Source: Lipingzhangella_A rawalii (GTDB lineage Bacteria > Actinomycetota > Actinomycetes > Streptosporangiales > Streptosporangiaceae). Taken from it: a stretch of DNA of 64,000 bases. Below, one piece after another: positions 1 through 7,217 of the stretch. Under the pieces are notes generated by a model. The model was not told where the DNA came from and did no database searches. It was given only the letters and a program-made list of their open reading frames with translations. A program made the translations under genes and the position numbers. Numbering within the stretch: position 1 is the first letter of the stretch; every line of letters starts with the position of its first letter. The stretch is taken from contig NZ_JAVLVT010000008.1 in the NCBI RefSeq assembly GCF_031628175.1, forward strand, positions 162,121 through 226,120, in the 5' to 3' direction.

Positions 1-594
1 GTGGCTGCGCTGTTCCAGCACACCCTCCAGCGTGACCATGCCGTCCTCGACAGAGTAGGAAAGCCGATCCGTGTCCAGCCACGGCGGCGCGGTGGCCAAA
101 ACAGACTCGAGGTCCTGCCGAATGTCCTCGTCGGGACGGACGAACACCCGCAGCAGGTCCCGGCGGCTCACCAGGCCGACCAGGTGGGCGTGCTCGTCCA
201 GGACGGGCAGCTGGCGTACGTCGTAGCGGTCAATCATGCGGGCGGCGAACACCACGGTGTCCTCCGGCGAGACGGTGACCACGTCCGTGGTCATGACCTC
301 GCGCGCGGTGTGGGCCTGGGCTTTGGTTTGCGGACTAGACGAGCCAGTTCGAAGCAGGCGACGTAGCCGCGAGCGCAGCGATTCGCCGTGGGCACCGTCC
401 GGTCCCCCCGGAAGGTACTCCTCCTTGCGCAGCAGGTCTGTCTCCGAGACAAGCCCGACGAGCCGGTGTCCCTGGATAACCGGAAGGGCGGTGAGGTTGT
501 CGTTGACGATGTGCTCGGCGAGGTCCTTGAATGTCGCCTCTGGGGCGACCGTGGTGACGTTCCGGGTCATCACGTCGCGAACGATCGTGGTCAT
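1..594 (-). CDS. Twin CBS-domain protein with BON-like C-terminus, cut by the window edge
   Basis: The frame opens at an ATG at 594 preceded by GGGAGG and stays open to base 1, so 198 codons are seen and the C-terminus lies outside the window. Two CBS motifs are visible: about residues 5-58 (DVMTRNVTTVAP, then LVGLVSETDLL) and about 97-150 (EVMTTDVVTVSP, then LVGLVSRRDLL). From about 156 (DEDIRQDLESVL, then VTLEGVLEQ) it looks like the start of a BON domain. CBS pairs usually bind adenine nucleotides; in actinobacteria such CBS proteins often belong to hypoxia or dormancy regulons. The next gene on the same strand is a universal stress protein, and a DosR-like box lies about 85 bases upstream. 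Family call firm; ligand and role inferred. Confidence 0.9.
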   Translation of the reverse strand, partial: MTTIVRDVMTRNVTTVAPEATFKDLAEHIVNDNLTALPVIQGHRLVGLVSETDLLRKEEYLPGGPDGAHGESLRSRLRRLLRTGSSSPQTKAQAHTAREVMTTDVVTVSPEDTVVFAARMIDRYDVRQLPVLDEHAHLVGLVSRRDLLRVFVRPDEDIRQDLESVLATAPPWLDTDRLSYSVEDGMVTLEGVLEQRSH

Positions 595-677
595 GGGGGT
601 CCTCCCTGTGTTCGTGACCTGGTTTAACGTTAGGTTTCGGAGGGCGCCGGCGGCAGAGAACTACGCCCCGAGGTCGT

Positions 678-691
678 GGGACCTTCGCCCC
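678..691 (-). promoter_or_regulatory. DosR/DevR-like palindrome upstream of the CBS gene
   Basis: The plus strand reads GGGACCTTCGCCCC; in the direction of the CBS gene this is GGGGCGAAGGTCCC. It resembles the mycobacterial DosR box core (GGGACTTNNGNCCC type). It sits about 85 bases before the CBS start codon, a plausible activator position. The same motif, one base different in each arm, lies upstream of the neighbouring stress gene. Assigned by pattern only; no dosR gene is in the window. Confidence 0.5.
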
Positions 692-845
692 TTCGTTGTC
701 GATGGCTCGTTTCCCGACGGCGTCGAACACGCCGCAGGCGAACGGGGCGGCCCCTCGGTTCGGACGGGTTGGGGCGCGCCCACCGGTTCGCGTCCCGTAG
801 GGGGCGCTTCCCCACCCACGGTGCGGGCCACGAAAGTGGGTCGGT

Positions 846-1820
846 CTACGGCGCCCCCGCGGACTGCCATGTCGTGTCCTGCGCCGGTTCCGCCACCGAG
901 ACGTCCTGGTTCCGGACCACGACTACGGGCACAGTGGCGTGCTGAAGTAGTGCCTGGCTGACCGAGCCCAGCAGGAGACCACGGAATCCACCGCGCCCAC
1001 GGGATCCAACCACCACGAGCGCGGCTGTGGCCGATTCCGTAAGTAGAACGTGCGCCGGATGGTTCACCCCGATCACGATCTGCACGGGCACCTCCGCGGT
1101 GCGCGTGGATCGGGCCTCGGCCACCAGGGTTTCGACCCGGGCGTGGGCGCGGGAGCAGGCCTCCTCCTGATCGACGGTGTACCCCGAGGCGGCCAGCGCG
1201 GCCGGGTCGAGGGGAACCGGAACGTACCAGGCGTGCACCACGGTCAGTGACGCGTCCCGGCGCAGGGCCTCGTCCAGAGCGAACCGCAGCGCCGCGTCGG
1301 ACAGTTCCGATCCGTCCACGCCCACGACCACGTGGCCCATCCGTTCCGCGGTGTGCGACGCCGCCGGCGGGATTACGGCGACCGGGACGGGTGCGTGGGC
1401 GGCGACGCGCAGCCCCACGGAACCACGGAACATCGCCGAGATGGTGCTGAGCCCACGGGATCCAACCACCACGAGTGTGGCTGCCGGTGCGGCGTCCAGC
1501 AGGGCGGTGGCCGGGTCACGTTTCGAGACGTTCGTGCGTACTGGCAGATGTGGATGGGAGGCGGTCACCCGGCGCGCGGCTTCCAGCAGTGGCGTATCCG
1601 AGGCCAGGGTGGACTCCTCCTCGGGGGGCGGCTCCGCGGGGAGGTAGGGGACTGCCGGACCCGGGTCGTTTCGCGCGAATAGCAGGTGTAGTTGGCCGTT
1701 GCGCAGTGTGGCCTCCTCGGCCGCCCAGTCCAGTGCGGTCATTGCCGGAGCCGACCCGTCGACGCCAACGAGGATTTCCGGCCGCTCGGATACGGGCACC
1801 TGTTCGGGTGGATGTGACAT
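846..1820 (-). CDS. Universal stress protein, two tandem UspA domains
   Basis: This 324-residue protein has two UspA folds: about residues 14-150 (ILVGVDGS, then VVVGSRGLSTISAMFRGSVG) and about 162-300 (VVVGVDGS, then VVVGSRGRGGFRGLLLGSVS). The G-x2-G-x9-G-S nucleotide signature is clear in the second domain, and the first keeps its G and GS ends, so ATP binding is likely. The ATG at 1820 was chosen over longer readings because AGGAGCG lies at the right distance before it. Tandem Usp proteins of this size are typical of the dormancy regulons of mycobacteria and streptomycetes. It reads in the same direction as the CBS gene but with a 250-base gap, so the two probably have separate promoters. 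Confidence 0.93.
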   Translation of the reverse strand: MSHPPEQVPVSERPEILVGVDGSAPAMTALDWAAEEATLRNGQLHLLFARNDPGPAVPYLPAEPPPEEESTLASDTPLLEAARRVTASHPHLPVRTNVSKRDPATALLDAAPAATLVVVGSRGLSTISAMFRGSVGLRVAAHAPVPVAVIPPAASHTAERMGHVVVGVDGSELSDAALRFALDEALRRDASLTVVHAWYVPVPLDPAALAASGYTVDQEEACSRAHARVETLVAEARSTRTAEVPVQIVIGVNHPAHVLLTESATAALVVVGSRGRGGFRGLLLGSVSQALLQHATVPVVVVRNQDVSVAEPAQDTTWQSAGAP

Positions 1821-1947
1821 GGATTCGCTCCTGACGTCGTTGCGGCGGCAGCCCGTCCGGGCCCTGCGGAGTGGGGTCAATCCCTCTCCGGAACCAGGGT
1901 TGTCGGCTGTCCACATGGATTCCAGAGTCCTGAGGCCGTGGTTGCAC

Positions 1948-1961
1948 GGGGCCTTCGTCCC
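1948..1961 (-). promoter_or_regulatory. DosR/DevR-like palindrome upstream of the universal stress gene
   Basis: The plus strand reads GGGGCCTTCGTCCC; in the gene's direction this is GGGACGAAGGCCCC, nearly the same as the box before the CBS gene. It lies about 130 bases before the Usp start codon. Its presence before two genes of the classic dormancy type makes chance less likely. Recognised by pattern only. Confidence 0.5.
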
Positions 1962-2117
1962 AGATCGGATCCACACCACCCCGGGCCGGGCGCGCCACGG
2001 GGTGGGGACGGTATGGAGTCCCGCGGACGCCCGTGTGTCCTGACCCCGGTCCATTCCACTTCCCAGGCTCGGGTGGGCACCGCCGCGGCCGTAGCTGCGC
2101 GGCAAGGATCACCAACG

Positions 2118-2123
2118 TAGGCT
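2118..2123 (+). promoter_or_regulatory. -10 box (TAGGCT) of a leaderless promoter for the WYL regulator
   Basis: TAGGCT is followed by exactly 7 bases and then the GTG at 2131, so transcription should start at or next to the start codon. No ribosome binding site is seen before the GTG, which agrees with a leaderless mRNA. Confidence 0.55.
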
Positions 2124-2130
2124 GGTTCGT

Positions 2131-3126
2131 GTGCGAAGCGAGCGCCTGGTCGCCCTGATGTTCACCTTGCAGAATCGGCGCCGCGCCACGGTAGCGGAGC
2201 TGGCCGCCGAGCTGGAGGTGTCTCCGCGCACCGTGCACCGTGACCTTGCGGCGCTGCATGCCGTGGGAGTTCCGCTGTGGAGCGAGTCGGGGCGCCACGG
2301 CGGGGTGGGACTGGTGGAGGGATGGCGAACTCGGCTGGATGGGCTCAGTGCCCGCGAGGCCGTCACCCTGTTATCCATGACCGCTCCACAGGAGTTGGCC
2401 CACCTGGGCCTGGGGTCGGCGGTGACGGCGGCCCAGGCGAAGCTCACGGCCGCCCTTCCCGCATCCCTGCGCGACCAAGCCCAGCGGCTAGCCCGACGGT
2501 TCCATCTGGACGCCCCGGGGTGGTTCCGCGACGGTGACGACACCGAGCAGCTCGCACCGGTTGCCCGGGCCGTGTGGGAGCAGCGGCGACTGCGGATCAC
2601 CTACCGGCGCGGTGACGGCACCGTACTCCGGCGGGTGGACCCGCTTGGCCTGGTCCTCAAGGCCGGGATCTGGTACCTCGCGGCCCGGGTCCTGGGCGAG
2701 GACACCAGCAAAGACCCCAGCGCCAGGCCGGTGCGTACCTACCGAGTTGGCCGCATCCTCGCGACCGAGGAGCTGGGAGTGGGCTTCCCCCACCCCGCGG
2801 ATTTCGACTTGGCCACGTGGTGGGCGACATCGGCGGCCCACTTTGAGCGTTCCATCTGGCGCGGCACCGTGCGGCTGCGCCTCAGCCCGGCCGGAACACG
2901 GCTTCTTGCGCGGATCATGGAGGCTGAGAGCGCCACGTGGGCCCTGGAACAGGCGCCGGATCCCGAAGCCGACGGCTGGGTCGAGGTGCGCGTGCCCATG
3001 CAGGACCCGGAGATCACCGCCCACCAGCTGTTGGCGCTGGGGCCGGACGTGGAAGTTGTGGAACCCCCCGAGGTGCGTGCCCGGTTCGTCGAGTACGCTT
3101 CCCGCATGTTGGACAGGCACCGCTAG
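2131..3126 (+). CDS. HTH-WYL transcriptional regulator (YafY/DeoR-like)
   Basis: This 331-residue protein has an N-terminal DeoR-type winged helix (about residues 1-60; VAELAAELEVSPRTVHRDL is the recognition region). The middle and C-terminal part is of WYL type (LRITYRRGDGTVLRRVDPLG followed by WYLAAR). WYL domains bind small ligands or nucleic acid and control HTH regulators. The GTG start fits a leaderless promoter. The gene is divergent from the stress/CBS pair and upstream of a small unknown gene; neither position reveals the target. Family call firm, ligand unknown. Confidence 0.93.
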   Translation: MRSERLVALMFTLQNRRRATVAELAAELEVSPRTVHRDLAALHAVGVPLWSESGRHGGVGLVEGWRTRLDGLSAREAVTLLSMTAPQELAHLGLGSAVTAAQAKLTAALPASLRDQAQRLARRFHLDAPGWFRDGDDTEQLAPVARAVWEQRRLRITYRRGDGTVLRRVDPLGLVLKAGIWYLAARVLGEDTSKDPSARPVRTYRVGRILATEELGVGFPHPADFDLATWWATSAAHFERSIWRGTVRLRLSPAGTRLLARIMEAESATWALEQAPDPEADGWVEVRVPMQDPEITAHQLLALGPDVEVVEPPEVRARFVEYASRMLDRHR

Positions 3127-3172
3127 TCCAGCCTTTCTGCTGGTAGGGGTGCAGTTTGGGCAGATCCTGAGC

Positions 3173-3178
3173 CATCCT
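3173..3178 (+). promoter_or_regulatory. Possible -10 box (CATCCT) of a leaderless promoter
   Basis: CATCCT lies 7 bases before the ATG at 3186, and no clear Shine-Dalgarno sequence is present. It departs from TANNNT only at the first base. Weak but consistent with the leaderless pattern elsewhere in the window. Confidence 0.3.
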
Positions 3179-3185
3179 GGGGCGC

Positions 3186-3710
3186 ATGACGATCCCACAC
3201 GGACCCGCAGCGCAGCAGTTCGTCGGCGCGATCCACCAGGCCGCGGCGAATACCCCCTACACCTTCGTGCCCACCGAGCAGGGGTTCGATCTCATGATCG
3301 ACCTGCCCCGCTGGCACGTGCGTATGAACGAACGCCTGTTGCAGCGCACCTTCGTGCACCGGGTGAAGCTCAACGAAGCCAAGCGGACCTTCACCATCAC
3401 CCAGACCGAGCACGCCGTCACCTGGGGCGCCTACGGGCCGACGATCGGCGTGCAGGTGTCCGCCTTCCTTGGGCGCAGCCGGAACTTCACCTTCGGCGCG
3501 TCCTACGGACCGCGAGCCGACGGCAGCTTCGGCCAGACCGGAGGGTTCACCTTCGACTCCGAGGAGGGGCGACGCCTGATCAGTAACACCGGCCAGGCCC
3601 TGGGCTGGACGGAACGGATGAACACACCGGCCAAGATCGGACTCGGCTTCGCAGTGTTCGGGTTCGTGGGTGCTCTCGCGGCAGCCGTGGGGCTCCTGCT
3701 TTTCCTGTGA
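3186..3710 (+). CDS. Conserved hypothetical protein with C-terminal membrane anchor
   Basis: I do not recognise a named family. The 174-residue product has a soluble N-terminal part of about 145 residues, rich in beta-forming stretches (FVPTEQGFDLMIDLPRWHVR), and one C-terminal transmembrane helix at about 150-174 (GFAVFGFVGALAAAVGLLLF) ending at the C-terminus. There is no signal peptide, so a tail anchor with the soluble part in the cytoplasm is the simplest topology. Codon use is normal for the genome, and it faces the convergent AbgT gene. Function unknown. Confidence 0.8.
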   Translation: MTIPHGPAAQQFVGAIHQAAANTPYTFVPTEQGFDLMIDLPRWHVRMNERLLQRTFVHRVKLNEAKRTFTITQTEHAVTWGAYGPTIGVQVSAFLGRSRNFTFGASYGPRADGSFGQTGGFTFDSEEGRRLISNTGQALGWTERMNTPAKIGLGFAVFGFVGALAAAVGLLLFL

Positions 3711-3791
3711 GCCATGGCGCTGCCGCGGTCTGTGCCAGAGGGACCCCGGGGCCGGAGGACGCCACCGTGGATGATGGTTCCCGAGCCGAGG

Positions 3792-3828
3792 GGGTGGGTG
3801 AGCCCCGCCGGATCGACGCGACCCACCC
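3792..3828. terminator. Candidate bidirectional terminator between convergent genes
   Basis: GGGTGGGT and ACCCACCC can pair across a 21-base loop, between the stop of the small membrane protein gene (3710) and the stop of the AbgT gene (3841). The stem is 8 bp and the loop is long, so this is tentative. Confidence 0.35.
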
Positions 3829-3840
3829 ACGTGGACCAGA

Positions 3841-5382
3841 TCAGTGCACGGGCACGCCGGGTCCGAGAGGAAGCCCCAGTGCGTACCAGCCGAGGAAGAA
3901 CAGTGTCCACATCACGAAGATCGCCACCGAGAACGGCAGTGTCAGCGACACGAGCGTCCCGATTCCGCTGTCCCGCCGGTAGCGCTGCATGAAACCCAAC
4001 ACCAACACGAAGTATGGGCTCATCGGCGTGATGATGTTGGTGGAGGAGTCAGCGATCCGGTACAGGGCCTGCGTGGTCTCCGGGTTGATGCCCAGCAGCA
4101 TCAACATCGGCACGAACACCGGCGCGATCAGGGTCCACTGTGCCGAACCACTGGTGATGAACATGTTCAGCAGTGCCGCCAGAGCGATGAAGCCCACGAA
4201 CAGGACCGACGTGGGCAGGGCGAGATCCCCCAGCCACGCCGCCCCACGGATCGCCAGCACCTCGGCCATACCCGACCAGTCGAAGTAGGCGAGGAACTGC
4301 GCGGCCGCGAAAAACAGCACCAGCACCGGCGCGAGGTCCCGGATACCCTTCGCCATGTACACCGGAACGTCGGCCGGCTTCGTCACGGTGCCCGCCACAA
4401 TCCCGTAGGCAACACCGATTGCCAGGAACACGATCGCCAGCACCAGCGCGATCTCCGACACCAGCGGCGACGCCATCACGGTTCCGTCCTCACCGCGGAA
4501 CCACGACTCCTCCGGAACCAGCGCTGCGAGGAACATCCCCGCCGCAACGAGCAGGGTGAGGCCGGCGGCCACCAGCCCCCAGCGCTCCGCAGAACGCAGG
4601 GCGAGGCTGCCCAGCTCGTCGCCGGCGCTCTCCTCACCGTCCATGCCCGCGGTGCGTTTCCTCAGGAGCAGCTCTGTCACCAACGTGATGAGCAGGGCCA
4701 ACATCACGGCGCTGCCAACGTTGAAGAAATAGTTGGCGATCGGCGTCACGACGGCGTCGTCGTCAACGAGCCGTGCCGCCTCCGTACTGATGCCGCCCAG
4801 AAGCGCATCGGTGGGCACCACGAACAGGGTCGCGTTCCACCCGGCCGACACGGCCGCGAAGGCCACGACGATACCCAGCGTGGGACTGCGTCCCACAGCC
4901 TGGAACACCACCGCCGCCAGCGGGATCAGCACAACATAGGCGGCGTCACTGGCGACGCTGCCGCAGATGCCGACCAGGGCGACCGTGAAGGTCATGTACT
5001 TCGCCGGCACCCGGACCACGCTGCCGCGCAGCAGCGCGTTGAGTAGCCCCGTCTGCTCGGCGACGACGACGCCGAGCATCATCACCACGATGAGGCCGAG
5101 CGGCGGAAAGTTGACGTAGTTCTCGATGGCATCACCGAAGATCACGTCAATGCCGTCCGGAGACAACAGACTGCGCACCTCGATGCGGTCACCGTCGACC
5201 GGGGAGACGGCGAACGCACCCAGCCGGCTCAGCAGCTCGCTGAGCAGGATCACGGCGACAGCCATCCCGGCAAACAGCCAGAACGGGTGCGGAAGCCGGT
5301 TCCCAACGCGTTCGATACCGCGCAGGAAGGCCAGGACAAGGGACAGTGATCTGCCTGGTGGCTTCTCGGTGGTGGTGGCCAC
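3841..5382 (-). CDS. AbgT-family transporter (p-aminobenzoyl-glutamate type)
   Basis: The protein has about 513 residues with roughly 12-13 hydrophobic segments and AbgT-family landmarks: the N-terminal PHPFWLFAG, the NFPPLGLIVVMMLGVVVAEQ segment, SDAAYVVLIPLAA, and the C-terminal SSTNIITPMSPYFVLVLGFM. The family exports sulfonamide-like molecules or imports aminobenzoyl-glutamate using an ion gradient. The second GTG (5382) was chosen over the one at 5388 because AGGAG stands 7 bases before it and only 1 base before the first. No amidohydrolase partner gene (abgA/abgB type) is nearby, so the substrate is open; efflux is as likely as uptake. Confidence 0.92.
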   Translation of the reverse strand: MATTTEKPPGRSLSLVLAFLRGIERVGNRLPHPFWLFAGMAVAVILLSELLSRLGAFAVSPVDGDRIEVRSLLSPDGIDVIFGDAIENYVNFPPLGLIVVMMLGVVVAEQTGLLNALLRGSVVRVPAKYMTFTVALVGICGSVASDAAYVVLIPLAAVVFQAVGRSPTLGIVVAFAAVSAGWNATLFVVPTDALLGGISTEAARLVDDDAVVTPIANYFFNVGSAVMLALLITLVTELLLRKRTAGMDGEESAGDELGSLALRSAERWGLVAAGLTLLVAAGMFLAALVPEESWFRGEDGTVMASPLVSEIALVLAIVFLAIGVAYGIVAGTVTKPADVPVYMAKGIRDLAPVLVLFFAAAQFLAYFDWSGMAEVLAIRGAAWLGDLALPTSVLFVGFIALAALLNMFITSGSAQWTLIAPVFVPMLMLLGINPETTQALYRIADSSTNIITPMSPYFVLVLGFMQRYRRDSGIGTLVSLTLPFSVAIFVMWTLFFLGWYALGLPLGPGVPVH

Positions 5383-6040
5383 GGACACACTCCTTTGCTG
5401 TGCCGGGGCCGCGGGATGGGCGGCCCCGGCACGGACAGAACCTCATGGGATAGCCCCATTGTGGAGTCACATCAGGTGATGATCCCAACTGTGTGGTCTT
5501 AGTTGCCTGGTGTCGTGCTCCGGGGCACACGCATCCCCCGGGGTGCGGCGGGCATGGTGAAGCGTCCATGTCGGAGTGTGGTCCACCCGTACACCGGTGC
5601 GGGGCTGGGTTCATCTCCTGGTGGGTGCGGTGTCGCGGGAGGTTGGTGGCGGTGATTGGGTGGCTGTGTGCGTCGTGTGTCTGTGCGTCGTGGTGGACGC
5701 TGCCGGCGGCCGAAAGCCGACACGAAGAGCATCCGGGCCGCACTATCCCCGCGGAGGGATTCTGGTTCTGGTGGTTGGTGAGTCGTGCGGGTGGTGTCGG
5801 CCGCCGGCGGCGTCGCGCCCTGGGGGCGCTCCCCCGCACGACGGCCAGCGGGAGTATTGGGGGCACGGTGGACGTGCCCCGGCCGGCCGGGAGATCCCCC
5901 ACCCCGCTGGCCGTCCTACGGGGGAGCGTCGCAATCGGCTCAGGACGCGGCCAACCGCGTGGGTGCAGCCCTTTTCGGCTGACCTGAGGGGCGGCTGAGA
6001 TACGGCCAACTGCAACTAGGAATGCAACTAGAGGCAAATC
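5383..6040. other. Gene-free stretch containing a repeat element
   Basis: No credible gene is seen here; open frames on either strand have no matching start signals or family likeness. The right half holds the interspersed repeat copy at 5771-5930. The left half (5400-5770) is unusually G/T-rich on the plus strand, with no recognisable RNA or protein. Confidence 0.5.
5771..5930. repeat. Interspersed REP-like element, copy A, with long inverted repeat
   Basis: The segment starting GTGGTTGGTGAG recurs near 53687-53815 with long identical blocks (GGCCGCCGGCGGCGTCGCGCC; GGGGCGCTCCCCCGCACGAC). Within this copy, 5827-5852 and 5903-5928 form a 26-base inverted repeat with two mismatches around a 50-base loop, so the transcript could fold into a strong hairpin. 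It codes for nothing recognisable. This looks like a non-coding interspersed palindromic element. Confidence 0.65.
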
Positions 6041-6071
6041 GGGGGGTTCGACGCTGAGCGTCGAACCCCCC
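6041..6071 (-). terminator. Strong terminator hairpin after tRNA-Ser
   Basis: A perfect 14-bp inverted repeat (GGGGGGTTCGACGC, loop TGA, then the complement) lies 8 bases beyond the 3' end of the minus-strand tRNA gene. On the minus strand it is followed by GATTTG. It could also stop plus-strand transcription. Confidence 0.8.
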
Positions 6072-6079
6072 GTGACCTG

Positions 6080-6166
6080 CGGAGGATGAGGGATTCGAAC
6101 CCTCGAAGGAGTTGCCCCCTAACCGCATTAGCAGTGCGGCGCCCTAGGCCACTAGGCGAATCCTCC
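6080..6166 (-). tRNA. tRNA-Ser, anticodon GCU
   Basis: Read on the minus strand, the sequence starts GGAGGATTCGCC and ends ATCCTCCG, giving a 7-bp acceptor stem with discriminator G. The anticodon stem-loop is CCGCACTGCTAATGCGG with GCT as anticodon. A long variable arm and the T-loop GGTTCGAATCC follow, as expected of a serine tRNA (87 bases without CCA). No CCA is encoded. A terminator hairpin follows directly. Confidence 0.95.
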
Positions 6167-6227
6167 CGGCTGCGATAAGCGTACCGACCTGCTAGCAATC
6201 CAGCAAAACGAAGCTTGGAGCGGACCG

Positions 6228-6788
6228 TTATCGTCCCAGATCCGGCTCCGCTGCCAGCTCCGTGTCTTTGCGCAGCTTGGCCACGGCCCGCGCGACCGTG
6301 CTCTTGACCGTGCCCACACTTACCCCCAGCATGCGCGCAACCTCTGCCTCGGTGCGGTCCTCGTAGTACCGCAGCCGCAGCGTGGCCTGTTGCCGCGGCG
6401 GCAGTTTGGCCACCGCCCGCTCCACCGCGTCCGCCAGGTCACTGTGCCAGGTGGGGTCCTCGGTGAGCTGTTCCGGAATCTCGGCTGTCGGATAGATCTC
6501 CAGGCGTCGGCGGCGCCATTCCGAGATCTGCGTGTTGGTCATGGCCCGACGGACGTAGCCGTCCCGCGCACGGGGGCTGGAAATCCGGTCCCACGCGAAG
6601 AAGGTCTTCACCAGCGCGGTCTGGAGGAGATCCTCGGCGTCTTCCCGATTGCCCGCCACGGATATCGCCATGCGCAGCAGGGCCGGGCCGCGGTCCTCGA
6701 CGTAGCTCGCGAACTCCGCGTACCGGGCGAGCGGGATCGACTCGGCCACACAACCACCGACCAGTGCCGTGGGGGCACAATGCCGCAT
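6228..6788 (-). CDS. SigE-family ECF RNA polymerase sigma factor
   Basis: This 186-residue protein has sigma region 2 at about residues 20-95 (NREDAEDLLQTALVKTFFAW, then RDGYVRRAMTN) and region 4 at about 125-178 (LPPRQQATLRLRYYEDRTEA, then LGVSVGTVKSTVARAVAKLR). The pattern fits the actinobacterial SigE-family group rather than the SigL or SigJ type. There is no anti-sigma gene beside it. The start is uncertain: the ATG at 6788 lacks a clear ribosome site, and a GTG at 6749 is a possible alternative that would remove 13 residues. Target genes cannot be told from context. Confidence 0.9.
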   Translation of the reverse strand: MRHCAPTALVGGCVAESIPLARYAEFASYVEDRGPALLRMAISVAGNREDAEDLLQTALVKTFFAWDRISSPRARDGYVRRAMTNTQISEWRRRRLEIYPTAEIPEQLTEDPTWHSDLADAVERAVAKLPPRQQATLRLRYYEDRTEAEVARMLGVSVGTVKSTVARAVAKLRKDTELAAEPDLGR

Positions 6789-6890
6789 TTGCGGCGGTAC
6801 CCACCGTGTTGATCATTCTTGTCCCCACTGTCGCACGAAGTCAGTAATCAGGACCCACGATCCATCTCATAATCGAACAAACTGTCCTGG

Positions 6891-7148
6891 TCAGCTCCAG
6901 TTGCGCCGGAGCATCCAGCGCTCCCGGTCCGGGTCGAAAGCCAGGTCCGCGATACTCGCGTGTCCGGTGTCGGATTCGGACGCAACCCGTACCAGGCGCC
7001 CCCGCGCCGGGCCTGTGCGGGTTTCGCCGGCTGTCTCCCAGGTCTCGATCACCCGCCGTACCCGGTACAACTCGCCCCGCCAGGTGAACAGGGCCGGGTG
7101 CCCGCCCATGGTCGCCGCAACATCGATGTGCTCGTTCAGTAGACTCAC
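6891..7148 (-). CDS. DUF6504-family small protein
   Basis: This 85-residue protein is of the type seen near actinobacterial DNA polymerase IV genes (ALFTWRGELYRVRRVIETWE; the C-terminus ends in RERWMLRRNW). No function has been established, and no polymerase gene is in the window. The start is GTG, 6 bases after a TACGGT -10-like box (7155-7160), pointing to a leaderless mRNA. It lies between the sigma factor gene and the DivIVA-repeat genes on the same strand. Confidence 0.8.
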   Translation of the reverse strand: MSLLNEHIDVAATMGGHPALFTWRGELYRVRRVIETWETAGETRTGPARGRLVRVASESDTGHASIADLAFDPDRERWMLRRNWS

Positions 7149-7154
7149 ACCTGC

Positions 7155-7160
7155 ACCGTA
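7155..7160 (-). promoter_or_regulatory. -10 box (TACGGT) of a leaderless promoter for the DUF6504 gene
   Basis: On the minus strand TACGGT is followed by 6 bases and the GTG start at 7148. It matches TANNNT fully. The bases between include GCAGGT, too close to act as a good ribosome site. Confidence 0.45.
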
Positions 7161-7217
7161 TCGAACACAGGTTCGATTTTGGTGGATTTTTCAGTCCGTG
7201 TCGCCTGACGTCGTATC

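Noticed and set aside
236..961. Long plus-strand open frames over the CBS and upstream region
   Set aside because: They lie antisense to the CBS gene, whose minus-strand frame gives two complete CBS motifs; the plus-strand products have no family likeness and an odd Arg/Pro composition.
2488..3198. Minus-strand open frame antisense to the WYL regulator
   Set aside because: The plus strand encodes a full HTH-WYL protein with a promoter; the antisense product is a shadow of high-GC codon bias.
5493..5998. Plus-strand frames of 140-164 codons in the gap before tRNA-Ser
   Set aside because: No ribosome site, low similarity to any family, and most of the length is the interspersed repeat.
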